The position numbers were made by a program, and so were the translations under genes. Positions 43,483 to 53,233 of a stretch of DNA of 64,000 nucleotides are shown here, one piece after another. The stretch is taken from NCBI RefSeq assembly GCF_001668615.1, contig NZ_LZMC01000056.1:62001-126000 (forward strand), written 5' to 3'. The notes below the pieces were generated by a model. The model ran no database searches. It had not been told where the DNA came from and saw only the letters and a list, made by a program, of their open reading frames with translations. Source of the DNA: Mycobacterium sp. 1274761.0 (GTDB taxonomy: Bacteria; Actinomycetota; Actinomycetes; Mycobacteriales; Mycobacteriaceae). Numbering within the stretch: position 1 is the stretch's first letter; every line of letters starts with the position of its first letter.

Positions 43483-43591
43483 TACTCGTTGCACGTCAGA
43501 GCTCGGATTGTGACGGTGATCACATTTTGGGTGCTGCCAGAATGCGAGTTAACTTCTACTCGACACCCGTCAACGGCAAAGGACTTCCACT

Positions 43592-45760
43592 GTGAGCAAG
43601 TCAGCACTCGCCATCACCGACGAACACCAGGATCTTGCCGATTCGGCGATTGGCCAGCTCACGCGGCTGAAAACCAGGGCTGCGGCGCGCGCTTCACTCG
43701 AGGGTGGGTCCGCACACCCCGACGACGTGTGGCGAGCGGCAGCGGAACTGGGGTGGCTGGGTCTGGCGATCGCCGAGGAGCACGGCGGTTCGGGGTTCGG
43801 GCTCGCCGAGTTGGCGGTGGTGCTGGAGGCCCAGGGTCGCGAGTTGAGCCCCGGCCCCTTCCTGCCGACGGTGGCGGCGGCCGTGGTCATCGACCGTTGT
43901 GCATCGGATTCGCTTCGCGCGCAAGTGCTTCCGGGTCTCGCCGACGGATCGCGGGTGGCGGCGCTGGGGTTGTCCGGGACCGTGGCCGTCGGGTCGGACC
44001 TCGTGGTGACCGGAGAGAGCCCGGCCGTGCTCGGCGCGCCCGACGCCGATGTACTTGTGCTTGTAGCCGGTGACGACATCGTGGCGGTCGACGCCACCGC
44101 CGAGGGCGTCACGGTGGCGGCCCTCGAACCGTTGGACACCTCCCGCAGCATCGGATCGATAGCGCTTCGCGGCGTGACGGTGGCCGAGGACCGGGTACTG
44201 CGCGGCGCCGCCCGGCGGGCGCGCACGGTCTTCCGGATCCTGGCATCGGCCGAGGCGGTGGGCGTGGCCTGGGCGACGCTGGAGATGGCGGTCGACTACG
44301 CGAAGGTCCGCGAGCAGTTCGGCAGGACCATCGGCACGTTCCAGGCCGTCAAGCACCATGCCGCCAACATGCTCGTCGACGCCGAGCAGACCACGGCCGC
44401 CGTCTGGGATGCGGCCCGCGCCGAGGACATCGACAGCGCCTGGTTTCCCGCCGCCGTAGCCGCCTCACATGCCATCCGCGCGCAGGTCTTCAACGCTGAG
44501 AACAACATTCAGCTGCACGGTGGAATCGGCTTCACATGGGAACACGATGCGCACCTTTACCTGCGTCGGGCCCGCACGCTGGCCCCGGTGATCGGTGACG
44601 GCGCGGACCCGTTGCTCGACGTGGTGGAGGGTCGTCGCAGCGGGCAGGCGCACGGGGCATCGTTCACGCTGCCCGAGGAAGCCGACGAGTACCGCAGGCA
44701 GGCGCAAGAGGCTGTCGAGCAGGTGCGGTCGCTGCCCGAAGACAAGCAGCGCGACTTCCTCGTCGACTCGGGATATCTTGTGCCGCACTGGCCCAAGCCG
44801 TGGGGGCGGGCGGCAGACGTGCTCGAGCAGTTGGTCATCGAGGAAGAGTTGGCTGACGTCGAGCGCGCGGACATGGGCATCACCGGTTGGGTGGCGCTGA
44901 CCATTGCGCAGGCGGGCACCGACGATCAGCGCGAGCGATGGGTCGAACCCGTGCTGCGCGGACAAACGATGTGGTGCCAGCTGTTCTCCGAACCGGGCGC
45001 GGGCTCGGACGCCGCCGCGGTGCGCACGGCCGCCAAGAAGGTCGACGGCGGCTGGAAGGTGACCGGCCAGAAGGTATGGACAAGCCTTGCGCAGCACTGC
45101 CAGTGGGGTCTGGCGACGGTCCGCACCGATCCCGACGCGCCCAAGCACGCCGGTGTGACGATGATGGCCATCGACATGAAGGCCCCTGGCGTCACGGTCA
45201 ATCCGCTGCGAGGGATCACCGGCGACGCGCACTTCAACGAAGTCTTCTTCGACGATGTCTTCGTGCCGGACTCCGACGTGGTCGGCGACGTGAACAAGGG
45301 CTGGCTGGTGGCGCGGGCCACGCTCGGCAATGAGCGCATCTCGATCGGCGGCGGCTCGGGCGGCTCGGTCGGTTTCGACGCCGACGACCTGATCAAGCTG
45401 CTCGACGGCGTGCCGGACTCCGTGGCGGCCCAACACGTCCGGCGGGCCGGTGAGGTGATCGCCGAGCTGCACACGCTTCGGCTGCTGAACCTTCGCCGCG
45501 CCAGCCGCGCCATCGCCGGCGCCGAACCGGGGCCGGAGGGCAATGTCACCAAGCTGCTGGTGGCCGAATCCGGCCAGCACCTCACGGAATTGGGTCTCGC
45601 GCTGGCGGGATCGTCCGCGGTGGTGGGCGCCAACCAGAAGCTGATTCGCAGCTACTTGGGGGGTAGGGCGATGACGATCGCCGGCGGTACGTCGGAGATC
45701 ACCCGCAACACGATCGCCGAGCGCATCCTGGGCCTCCCGCGCGACCCGCTGCTGAAATAG
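43592..45760 (+). CDS. fused two-domain acyl-CoA dehydrogenase (non-catalytic-type domain first, FadE34-like)
   Basis: The 722-residue protein also joins two ACAD units, but in the opposite order to the one at 32621. The first (about 1-350) has EEHGGSGFGLAELAVVLEAQ, REQFGRTIGTFQAVKHH and LHGGIGFTWEHDAHLYL. The second (about 370-722) has CQLFSEPGAGSDAAAVRT, TGQKVWTSLAQHCQWG, NEVFFDDVFVPD and TIAGGTSEITRNTIAERILG. FadE34-type enzymes of this design act on sterol side-chain CoA esters. GTG 43592 follows AAAGGA by about nine bases. The substrate is inferred, not shown. Confidence 0.87.
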   Translation: MSKSALAITDEHQDLADSAIGQLTRLKTRAAARASLEGGSAHPDDVWRAAAELGWLGLAIAEEHGGSGFGLAELAVVLEAQGRELSPGPFLPTVAAAVVIDRCASDSLRAQVLPGLADGSRVAALGLSGTVAVGSDLVVTGESPAVLGAPDADVLVLVAGDDIVAVDATAEGVTVAALEPLDTSRSIGSIALRGVTVAEDRVLRGAARRARTVFRILASAEAVGVAWATLEMAVDYAKVREQFGRTIGTFQAVKHHAANMLVDAEQTTAAVWDAARAEDIDSAWFPAAVAASHAIRAQVFNAENNIQLHGGIGFTWEHDAHLYLRRARTLAPVIGDGADPLLDVVEGRRSGQAHGASFTLPEEADEYRRQAQEAVEQVRSLPEDKQRDFLVDSGYLVPHWPKPWGRAADVLEQLVIEEELADVERADMGITGWVALTIAQAGTDDQRERWVEPVLRGQTMWCQLFSEPGAGSDAAAVRTAAKKVDGGWKVTGQKVWTSLAQHCQWGLATVRTDPDAPKHAGVTMMAIDMKAPGVTVNPLRGITGDAHFNEVFFDDVFVPDSDVVGDVNKGWLVARATLGNERISIGGGSGGSVGFDADDLIKLLDGVPDSVAAQHVRRAGEVIAELHTLRLLNLRRASRAIAGAEPGPEGNVTKLLVAESGQHLTELGLALAGSSAVVGANQKLIRSYLGGRAMTIAGGTSEITRNTIAERILGLPRDPLLK

Positions 45761-45783
45761 CTGGGTCACCTCCCCCGCTCCCC

Positions 45784-45845
45784 CGCGAGCGTGCGTGTCT
45801 GCACACAACACGCCGCAGTATTTCGGCGTTACGTGCACGCTCGCG
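45784..45845. repeat. nested inverted repeat between convergent genes
   Basis: An 11-bp outer stem (CGCGAGCGTGC 45784-45794 with its complement 45835-45845) encloses an inner hairpin (ACGCCG 45810-45815 with CGGCGT 45824-45829). It separates the fused fadE from the convergent double-hotdog gene. It looks like a dispersed mycobacterial intergenic hairpin element and may terminate both transcripts. Confidence 0.7.
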
Positions 45846-45862
45846 ACGCGACCAACGTGCGC

Positions 45863-46858
45863 TCAGAACTGCAGAGCGGTGAAGCGCCAGTCCAGCACCG
45901 GCCGGTCGGCAGTACCGTCACCGACGGCGTAGACGATCGACCGCAGCTTGAGTACGCCACCGCGGCCGGCGGGCAGCGGCTCGGCGCCGTCGACGTGCAC
46001 CTCGCTGTAGAGGGTGTCCCCCTCGTGCACAGGGCCGGTGTGGTCGCACGACTCCCAGCCCAATATCGTCGCGATGTTCGGCAGTAACCGCGTGACTTGA
46101 GCGAACGCCAACCCGATCGTGTGGCCGCCGTAGACAAGGCGCTGGCCGCCAACACGCGAATCATGGTGGGTGGCAGCGATGTTCAGCGTCAGCCGCGCCA
46201 ACTCCGGTGCGCTGGAGACGACGTCGGCAGTGCTGTGCAGAACCGCGCCGGCGATGCCTGGGTCGAAGTGCGCGCCGGGCACCCTCGCGCGGAATGCATC
46301 GGCGTCCCAGTCGGCGGTCGGATCGGGCGGCCGGTTGGACCCGGCGCCGATGGCCGACAGGTCGTCATGGTGGCCGGTGTCGACGGCCCCGTCGCGCAAC
46401 GGAAGCATTGCGCAGCGGTGGAAGTCGAGCACCAGCCGCCCGAGCTGGTCGACGGTCGTCATGCGCAGCGCGGCAAGGCCCGTCGGGGCACGGCCCGGCC
46501 TGGTCGAATTTTGTTTGAGCGCGACGACCTCGGTGCGGGTGGACAAGGTGTCGCCGATGACCGGGAACCGGTGAAAAGACAGGCCACGGTAGAACAAGTT
46601 GGCCTTCACACGCTGGGTGGCCAGGGTCGTCTGGCCGATGGCAACATCGCAGACCAGTTGCGGATGAGCCAGCGCCACGGTCGCACCCGTCACGGCATTC
46701 GCGAGGTCCGCGTCCAGCGCCAGCCGCAGCCGGTCGCCGATGATCGACTGGTGCACCGCCGCAGCGCCCGACGTCAGCGTCATCGAGGGCGCCCAATCGA
46801 AGACCTGTCCGATCTCGAGATCGTCGAAGTAGGGTCCGCCGGGTTCATGACCGAGCAT
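45863..46858 (-). CDS. double-hotdog MaoC-like hydratase (Rv0216-like)
   Basis: The 331-residue protein has two hotdog domains: YFDDLEIGQVFDWAPSMT and the Gly/Ala-rich acyl pocket in the first, and NIAATHHDSRVGGQRLVYGGHTIGLAFAQ in the second. It matches what I recall of Rv0216 (337 residues), whose crystal structure is a double hotdog without a clear substrate. ATG 46858 (MLGHEPGGPYFDD) is used; a GTG at 46864 adds two residues. It follows fadD4 by 14 bases on the same strand. Confidence 0.87.
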   Translation of the reverse strand: MLGHEPGGPYFDDLEIGQVFDWAPSMTLTSGAAAVHQSIIGDRLRLALDADLANAVTGATVALAHPQLVCDVAIGQTTLATQRVKANLFYRGLSFHRFPVIGDTLSTRTEVVALKQNSTRPGRAPTGLAALRMTTVDQLGRLVLDFHRCAMLPLRDGAVDTGHHDDLSAIGAGSNRPPDPTADWDADAFRARVPGAHFDPGIAGAVLHSTADVVSSAPELARLTLNIAATHHDSRVGGQRLVYGGHTIGLAFAQVTRLLPNIATILGWESCDHTGPVHEGDTLYSEVHVDGAEPLPAGRGGVLKLRSIVYAVGDGTADRPVLDWRFTALQF

Positions 46859-46872
46859 TGACACAGCTTGCC

Positions 46873-48393
46873 CTATGAGTACTTGGCGATCAGCTCCTGC
46901 TTGTACAGCTTGCCGGTGTCGGTGCGCGGCAGCTGCGGCTCGAAGGAGATGGAGCGCGGACATTTGTAGTGCGCCAGGCGGTCCCGCAGCCAGCTCAGCA
47001 GCTCCTCGGCGAACCCGTCGGTGGCGTCGGCGGGGTCGACCGTCTGCACCACGGCCTTGACGCGCTGGCCCATCTCCTCGTCGGGAATACCGAACACGGC
47101 CGCATCCATCACCTTCGGGTGCGTGACCAACATGTTCTCCGCCTCTTGCGGGTAGATGTTCACCCCGCCGGAAATGATCATGTGGTGACGCCGGTCGGTG
47201 AGATAGAGGTAGCCCTCTTCATCGAGATACCCGATGTCGCCGACCGTCTTCCAGCCGTGCTTGCTGCGTGACTTCGCCGTCTTCTCCGGATCATTGAGGT
47301 ACTCGAAGTCGTAGCCGCCCTCGAAGTAGATCTCACCGGCCTGGCCAGGAGGCAGTTCGTTGCCGTCCTCGTCGAGGATGTGTAGGGCACCGGCCATCGG
47401 CCGGCCGACCGACCCTGGATGAGTCAGCCATTCCTCGGCCGTGATCAGCGTCGACCCGTGTGCCTCTGATGAGGCGTAGTACTCGTCGACGATCGGTCCC
47501 CACCAGTCGATCATCTGTTTCTTGATCTCCACGGGACACGGCGCGGCGGCGTGCATCACCCGCTTCAGGCTGGAGAGGTCGTACGAATTCCGCACGTCCT
47601 CAGGCAGTTTCAGCATGCGGGTGAACATCGCAGGCACAAACTGCCCGTGCGTCACGCGATGGCGCTGGATCGCCTCGAGGCAGCCTTCGGCGTCGAACTT
47701 CTCCATCACGACAGTGGTGATGCCGCCGGCCTGGATCGTCATCGACCACACCGACGGCGCGGTGTGGTAGAGCGGTGCAGGGCTGAGGTAGACGGCTTCG
47801 GGGTCGAGCCAGAAACTGACCAGCGCTGACATCATGCCTGGCGCTTCGGACGGCGGTAGGTGCGGCAACTCCCGCTTGATGCCCTTTGGCCGACCGGTGG
47901 TGCCCGACGAGTACTGCAGCAGATCGCCCTCGATCTCGTCATCGATCGGTGTATCAGGCTGGTCGGCAACACATTCGGGGTAGCTATGCCAGCCCTCGAG
48001 GTCGTCCCCAGCGATGATCAGCAGCTCGGGCAGGCCGTTCGGCAGTTCGGTGGCCAGGCCCTCCAACGTCTTCTGAAGGGCGGCCGAGCCGACGATCGCC
48101 TTGGCGCTGCTGTTGTCGATGATGTAGGCCGCCTCCGCGGAGGTCAGGTGGGTGTTGATCGGGACGTAGTAGAGACCGCTGCGCCGGGCCGCCCACATCG
48201 CGACGTGGTAGTGCTCGTTGTTCTCCATCAGGATCGCGACGGCGTCGCCCTCGCGCAGGCCGTGGGCGCGGAAGTAGTGCGCGAGCCGGTTGGCCTTGAC
48301 CTCGAGTTCACCAAACGTCACCGTCATCCCCGACGGATGCATGATGACGGCGGGCTTCAGGGGGTGTGCTTCGGCATGCTCGCGAATCTGCAT
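46873..48393 (-). CDS. fadD4: acyl-CoA ligase (FadD4-like)
   Basis: The 506-residue adenylate-forming enzyme has the phosphate loop YSSGTTGRPKG, the adenine motif DEYYASSEAHG, the hinge DRRHHMIISGGVNIYP and a catalytic Lys in RTDTGKLYKQ. It activates a fatty or sterol-derived acid. Position before the Rv0216-like gene matches FadD4 (Rv0214). A perfect CTTGACA-GG-TGTCAAG palindrome lies 24 bases upstream of its ATG and probably binds its regulator. Confidence 0.87.
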   Translation of the reverse strand: MQIREHAEAHPLKPAVIMHPSGMTVTFGELEVKANRLAHYFRAHGLREGDAVAILMENNEHYHVAMWAARRSGLYYVPINTHLTSAEAAYIIDNSSAKAIVGSAALQKTLEGLATELPNGLPELLIIAGDDLEGWHSYPECVADQPDTPIDDEIEGDLLQYSSGTTGRPKGIKRELPHLPPSEAPGMMSALVSFWLDPEAVYLSPAPLYHTAPSVWSMTIQAGGITTVVMEKFDAEGCLEAIQRHRVTHGQFVPAMFTRMLKLPEDVRNSYDLSSLKRVMHAAAPCPVEIKKQMIDWWGPIVDEYYASSEAHGSTLITAEEWLTHPGSVGRPMAGALHILDEDGNELPPGQAGEIYFEGGYDFEYLNDPEKTAKSRSKHGWKTVGDIGYLDEEGYLYLTDRRHHMIISGGVNIYPQEAENMLVTHPKVMDAAVFGIPDEEMGQRVKAVVQTVDPADATDGFAEELLSWLRDRLAHYKCPRSISFEPQLPRTDTGKLYKQELIAKYS

Positions 48394-48416
48394 GGCTGAA
48401 CTCTACGATGCCCGAA

Positions 48417-48432
48417 CTTGACAGGTGTCAAG
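48417..48432. promoter_or_regulatory. TetR-like palindrome upstream of fadD4
   Basis: CTTGACA-GG-TGTCAAG has perfect 7-bp arms. TTGACA could also serve as a -35 hexamer, with TAGAGT as a -10 box on the minus strand near the fadD4 ATG. The regulator is not encoded next to it. Confidence 0.65.
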
Positions 48433-48503
48433 AGGGTCAAACGCGCAGGTAGTCAGTCGCCGCGGACTTACCATGACGCATCCGGTGAAGCGGGGGTGCA
48501 GTG

Positions 48504-51170
48504 ATGGAGGAGGTCGCGCCGTCGGGGGTCGTGACGTTCCTGTTCACCGATATCGAAGGATCGACACGGCGGTGGGAAGCCGACCCAAACACGATGCGAG
48601 GCGCGCTCGTCGCGCATGACACATTGCTCAACGACGCGGTCTTGGCGCGCGGCGGCTATTTGTTCAAACACACCGGAGACGGAATCTGTGCGGCATTCGC
48701 ATCCCCGCGATCTGCGGTCGACGCAGCTGTTAGCGCCCAACGCGAGCTGAAACTGCCTGTCCGAATGGGCATTGCGACCGGTGAGGCGGAGCGCCGAGGT
48801 GACGACTATTTCGGCGCGGTCCTGAACCGGGCGGCCCGGGTGATGGCGGCGGGTCATGGCGGGCAGATCCTGCTCGACGCGACGTCGGCTGGGCTTCTGT
48901 CTGGCGTCGACCTACTCGACTTAGGGCTGCGGCAGCTCCGCGACATCGAGAAAGCCGTGAACATCTTCCAGGTCCGCGGCGACGGTCTGCGGTCGGAGTT
49001 TCCGCCGCTCAAGACGCTTGATTCGACGCCGGGAAACCTTCGCGTCTCCACGACGGCGTTCTTCGGCCGGGAAGCCGAGATCGCCGACGTACAAACGTCG
49101 CTGAAGGCACATCGACTTGTCACACTGACCGGTCCTGGCGGAGTGGGCAAGACGCGCCTCGCTCTGGAGGTCGCACAACGATCAGCCTTTGAGTACTCCG
49201 ACGGCGTCTGGGTCATCGAACTTGCCCCAGTCGGCGATCCCGCCGCGATTGCTGGGGCGGTGGCGGCAGCGCTAGGCGTCACCCAGCAGCCGGGTATGAA
49301 CCTCACCGATAGCGTCGCGGCCGCGCAGCAGGGACGCAGCCGGCTATTCGTGTTCGACAACTGCGAACACATTCTGGATGCCGCAGCCGATGTGATCGAA
49401 AAGATCCTGCAAAGGTCCTCGACCGTATCGATCCTCGCCACAAGTCGCGAGGGTCTGCGACTGGCTGACGAAAGGATATGGCCCGTGCCGTCGCTAGACA
49501 TCGACTCCAGCGCCACACAGCTGTTCGCCGAACGCGCCTCGGCGGTCGGCGCTGCGATCACATCGGCTGATGGCCTCGACGCAGTCGCCGAGATTTGCCG
49601 ACGCCTTGACGGCATCCCGCTTGCAATCGAGTTAGCCGCATCGAGGATGCAATCGATGACCGTAGCCGAACTGCAAGCGCGTCTTCACGATCGGTTCCGC
49701 TTACTGACCGGGGCGCGACGTGGCCTCGAACGTCACCAGACTCTGCGCCACGCGGTGCAATGGTCTTTTGACTTACTGACCGCCGAGGAGCAGTCGCTGC
49801 TGGCCCGAATTTCTGTGTTCGCGGGCGGTTTCGATCTGGCCGGAGCATGCGCGATCACAGGCAGCGGCGATGAGCTTGCCACGCTGGATCTGCTCGCTGC
49901 CCTTGTGCGGAAGTCACTTCTCATTGCCGACCGATCGTCGGGCCAGACGAGATTCTCGATGCTGGAGACGATCCGGCAGTTCGCCGATGAACGGTTGATC
50001 GATAGCGGCGAAGCCCCAAGTGCCCGTGCCGCGCACGCGCACTACTTCGCAGCGGCCGAAGACGCCGTACTGAGACTCTTCAACAGTCCACATCAACGCG
50101 AGGCCTACGAGTGGCTCGCACGGGAATTGCCAAACGTGCGTGCCGCATTCCGCTGGGCCGTCGATGGCGACGACTTAGACACCTGCGCGACAATCGCGTT
50201 CTACACCGCGCTTCTCGGGGTGTGTTGTGACTTGTACGAGCCGGTCATGTGGGCGGAGGAACTCGTCTCGTCTGCAGCGGCCCGCGATCATCCGCGGCTG
50301 GTGCAGCTCTGCGCGATCGCTGCCCAGCTCTACGCGGTTGGTCGGGTCGACGATGCCATCGGTTACGCCGAAATGGCGCGGGATGCTCTCGACCGCGGCG
50401 GCTACACCGACGTCCCCTTCGGATATGAAGTCATCATCGGTACCGCCTATCACCTGAGGGGTGAGCCAGATAAGACGGCGGCCATGGTCCGCGACACAAT
50501 CACTCGCACTACCGGTTCAACTGTTCTCGCCCGAGCCATGCTGGCGATGGCGCTGACGAACTGTGGTGCAGTCAGTGAGGCGATGACAATTGTCAAAGAC
50601 CTTCCCATAGAAGCGGAAACGGTGGAAAACCCGCAAGTGAAATGCCTGGCGCTCAATGCATACGGCTGGGCCCATCGCGAGGCCGACCCGAAGACGGCCT
50701 ACGAGGTCACTTATCGTGCGATGCTGGTCGCGCGCGCTAGCGGCAACAGATTCGCTGAGTCAACCATTTCCATCGGATTATCCAGGTTGGCCGTCACACA
50801 CGGTGATCCTCTGGAGGCTATCGATCATCTCGTGCTTGCAATTCGCAACTACCAGAACTCAGGCAGCTTTCTTCTCGTGACGGGGCCACTCTCGATGATC
50901 GCTGTGCTTCTCGCGCGATTCGAGTCGTATGAAGCGGCGGCCACGATTATGGGATGCGGCGACATGCGAAGCTCCCGTCTCGTGTTCCCAGAGGTCGACT
51001 CCGCAGTAGTGCATCTTCGCGAGGTGCTTGGTGATCAGACCTACGAGTCGCTTACCCGCAGAGGTGCTGCCATGACGACTCCGGTGATGGTGGCTTACGC
51101 ATTCGATCAAATCGAGCGATTGCGAACCGCTTTGGAGCAAGCGCAGAATCCCACTCCCACAGATCATTAG
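48504..51170 (+). CDS. class III adenylate cyclase fused to a STAND-type ATPase and TPR region
   Basis: The protein of about 888 residues starts with a class III cyclase domain (about 8-165): metal Asp in FTDIEGSTRRWE, Lys in LFKHTGDG, second Asp in GDG, and LNRAARV for the transition state, so the site looks active. An NB-ARC/AAA ATPase follows (Walker A GPGGVGKTRLA, Walker B LFVFDNCEH), then an alpha-helical TPR-like region to the end. The usual LuxR helix-turn-helix at the C terminus is absent. The 3' half is visibly less GC-rich than its neighbours, suggesting acquisition. ATG 48504 or GTG 48501 may start it. Confidence 0.88.
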   Translation: MEEVAPSGVVTFLFTDIEGSTRRWEADPNTMRGALVAHDTLLNDAVLARGGYLFKHTGDGICAAFASPRSAVDAAVSAQRELKLPVRMGIATGEAERRGDDYFGAVLNRAARVMAAGHGGQILLDATSAGLLSGVDLLDLGLRQLRDIEKAVNIFQVRGDGLRSEFPPLKTLDSTPGNLRVSTTAFFGREAEIADVQTSLKAHRLVTLTGPGGVGKTRLALEVAQRSAFEYSDGVWVIELAPVGDPAAIAGAVAAALGVTQQPGMNLTDSVAAAQQGRSRLFVFDNCEHILDAAADVIEKILQRSSTVSILATSREGLRLADERIWPVPSLDIDSSATQLFAERASAVGAAITSADGLDAVAEICRRLDGIPLAIELAASRMQSMTVAELQARLHDRFRLLTGARRGLERHQTLRHAVQWSFDLLTAEEQSLLARISVFAGGFDLAGACAITGSGDELATLDLLAALVRKSLLIADRSSGQTRFSMLETIRQFADERLIDSGEAPSARAAHAHYFAAAEDAVLRLFNSPHQREAYEWLARELPNVRAAFRWAVDGDDLDTCATIAFYTALLGVCCDLYEPVMWAEELVSSAAARDHPRLVQLCAIAAQLYAVGRVDDAIGYAEMARDALDRGGYTDVPFGYEVIIGTAYHLRGEPDKTAAMVRDTITRTTGSTVLARAMLAMALTNCGAVSEAMTIVKDLPIEAETVENPQVKCLALNAYGWAHREADPKTAYEVTYRAMLVARASGNRFAESTISIGLSRLAVTHGDPLEAIDHLVLAIRNYQNSGSFLLVTGPLSMIAVLLARFESYEAAATIMGCGDMRSSRLVFPEVDSAVVHLREVLGDQTYESLTRRGAAMTTPVMVAYAFDQIERLRTALEQAQNPTPTDH

Positions 51171-51179
51171 TGAACCTGC

Positions 51180-51205
51180 CGACGCGAATCGCGCGTAACG
51201 CGTCG
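51180..51205. terminator. small hairpin between cyclase and pckG genes
   Basis: CGACGCG (51180-51186) pairs with CGCGTCG (51199-51205) across a 12-base loop in the 73-base convergent gap. There is no T-tract. It may end both transcripts. Confidence 0.4.
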
Positions 51206-51243
51206 TCAGATTCACAAATGCGGGCCGGCAGACACCCGCTGAG

Positions 51244-53070
51244 TTACTCGGCTTCGGCCAACCGGTGCTTCAGCGCGTCGAACTCGTCTTTGATGCCGGT
51301 CGGCAGCTTCTCGCCGACGAACTCGAACCACTCCTCGATCTGCGGGAGTTCCTCGCGCCACTCGTCGGGGTTCACCGCCAGCGCGGCGTCCACGTCGGCG
51401 GCATCGACATCAAGGCCATCCAGATCCAAGTCCTCAGCGGTCGGCACGGTGCCGATCGGCGTGGTGCGGCCACCGGCGCGATGCTCGATCCGGTCGATGA
51501 TCCACTTCATCACGCGGCTGTTCTCGCCGAAGCCCGGCCACAGGAAGCGGCCGTCGTCGCCGCGGCGGAACCAGTTGACGAAGAAGATCTTCGGCATCTT
51601 CGACTCATCGGACTGCTTGCCGATGTTGATCCAGTGCGCGAAGTAGTCGCCGACGTTGTAGCCGAGGAACGGCAGCATCGCCATCGGGTCGCGGCGTACG
51701 GTGCCGACCTTGCCCTCGGCGGCCGCGGTCTGCTCAGAACCCATGGTGGCGCCGATGAAGACGCCATGCTGCCAGTCGCGAGCCTGCGTCACCAGCGGCA
51801 CCGTCGTCTTGCGGCGGGCACCGAACAGGATCGCCGAGATCGGCACACCCTGCGGGTCGTCCCACTCCGGAGCCAACGTCGGGCACTGCGACATCGGCGT
51901 GCAGTAGCGCGAGTTCGGGTGTGCCGCTTTCTCTTCCGAGTCGGGCGTCCAGTCGCGGCCCTTCCAGTCGATGAGGTGTTGCGGGTCGCCCTCGAGGCCC
52001 TCCCACCACACGTCGTCGTCGTCGGTCAGCGCGACGTTGGTGAAGACGGTGTTGCCGGCCTCGATGGTCTTCATCGCGTTGGGGTTTGACTTCCAGTTGG
52101 TGCCTGGCGCGACACCGAAGAAGCCGAACTCCGGGTTGACCGCATACAGCCGGCCGTCCTTGCCGAACCGCATCCAGGCGATGTCGTCGCCGACGGTCTC
52201 GGCGCGCCAGCCCGGAATGGTGGGCTGCAGCATCGCGAGGTTGGTCTTGCCGCACGCCGACGGGAACGCCGCGGCGATGAAGTACGACTTGTTCTCCGGC
52301 GAAATCAGCTTGAGGATCAGCATGTGCTCGGCGAGCCAACCCTCGTCATGCGCCATCGCCGACGCGATACGCAGCGAGTAGCACTTCTTGCCCAGCAGCG
52401 CGTTGCCGCCGTAACCCGATCCGTAGCTCCAGATCTCACGGGTCTCGGGGAAGTGGCTGATGTACTTGGTCTCGTTGCAGGGCCACGGCACATCCTTCTG
52501 ACCCGGCTCCAGCGGCGCGCCGATCGAGTGCAGCGCCTTGACGAAGAAGCCGTCGGTGCCCATCTTGTCGAGCGCGGCCTTACCCATGCGCGTCATCGTC
52601 CGCATCGACACCACGACGTACTCCGAGTCGGTGATCTCGACACCCAGCTTGGGATCCTCGGCGCCGAGCGGGCCCATGCAGAACGGCACCACGTACATGG
52701 TGCGGCCGCGCATGCTACCGCGGTAGAGGTCGGTCATGATGCCGCGCATCTCAGCCGGGTCCATCCAGTTGTTGGTGGGGCCTGCGTCGATCTCACGCTC
52801 GGTGCAGATGAAGGTGCGCGACTCCACGCGGGCCACGTCGGACGGATCGGACAGCGCCAGGTAGGAGTTCGGCTTCTTCTCGTCGTTCAGCCGCTTGAAG
52901 GTTCCGGCCGCCTCCAGCTGCGCGCACAGCCGGGCGTTCTCTTCGTCGGACCCGTCGGCGAACACCACCCGATCGGGCTGCGTGAGCTCGGCGACCTCCT
53001 GGACCCACGCGAGCAGTTCTGCGTGTTTCGTCGGTGCGGTGTCCAGACCGGGAATGGTCGCTGACGTCAT
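51244..53070 (-). CDS. pckG: GTP-dependent phosphoenolpyruvate carboxykinase
   Basis: The 608-residue enzyme converts oxaloacetate plus GTP to phosphoenolpyruvate and CO2, the first step of gluconeogenesis. The nucleotide loop with the hyperreactive Cys is [12 protein letters not shown], and metal and substrate residues lie in [10 protein letters not shown] and [14 protein letters not shown]. The length matches Rv0211 (606 residues). ATG 53070 has AGGAG six bases upstream. A TATAAG -10-like box lies inside a 13-base palindrome (CCTCT-TAT-AGAGG at 53134-53146), about 65 bases upstream. The gene supports growth on fatty acids and sterols, fitting the rest of the window. Confidence 0.95.
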   Translation of the reverse strand: MTSATIPGLDTAPTKHAELLAWVQEVAELTQPDRVVFADGSDEENARLCAQLEAAGTFKRLNDEKKPNSYLALSDPSDVARVESRTFICTEREIDAGPTNNWMDPAEMRGIMTDLYRGSMRGRTMYVVPFCMGPLGAEDPKLGVEITDSEYVVVSMRTMTRMGKAALDKMGTDGFFVKALHSIGAPLEPGQKDVPWPCNETKYISHFPETREIWSYGSGYGGNALLGKKCYSLRIASAMAHDEGWLAEHMLILKLISPENKSYFIAAAFPSACGKTNLAMLQPTIPGWRAETVGDDIAWMRFGKDGRLYAVNPEFGFFGVAPGTNWKSNPNAMKTIEAGNTVFTNVALTDDDDVWWEGLEGDPQHLIDWKGRDWTPDSEEKAAHPNSRYCTPMSQCPTLAPEWDDPQGVPISAILFGARRKTTVPLVTQARDWQHGVFIGATMGSEQTAAAEGKVGTVRRDPMAMLPFLGYNVGDYFAHWINIGKQSDESKMPKIFFVNWFRRGDDGRFLWPGFGENSRVMKWIIDRIEHRAGGRTTPIGTVPTAEDLDLDGLDVDAADVDAALAVNPDEWREELPQIEEWFEFVGEKLPTGIKDEFDALKHRLAEAE

Positions 53071-53133
53071 CAACATCTCCTGCGTACGGTTTTCCACCAG
53101 CACGCGGGCAGTCGCGTCGCTGGCACTTATCGC

Positions 53134-53146
53134 CCTCTTATAGAGG
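53134..53146. promoter_or_regulatory. palindrome overlapping the probable pckG -10 box
   Basis: CCTCT-TAT-AGAGG has perfect 5-bp arms. On the minus strand it contains TATAAG, a plausible -10 hexamer for pckG. A repressor bound here would block the promoter; no candidate is evident. Confidence 0.4.
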
Positions 53147-53233
53147 TTAACGCGGGTGACATACCCGTGGTTAATCGGATCTATGTCCGATCACTCACAG
53201 GAACGATTCAGAAAGCTCGGCTCGCTGCGCTTA

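Noticed and set aside
43547..43560. AGTTAACT palindrome as a KstR2-type operator
   Set aside because: It lacks the AAGCAAG half-sites expected for KstR2 and is only eight bases; it may simply include a -10 box for the fused dehydrogenase gene.
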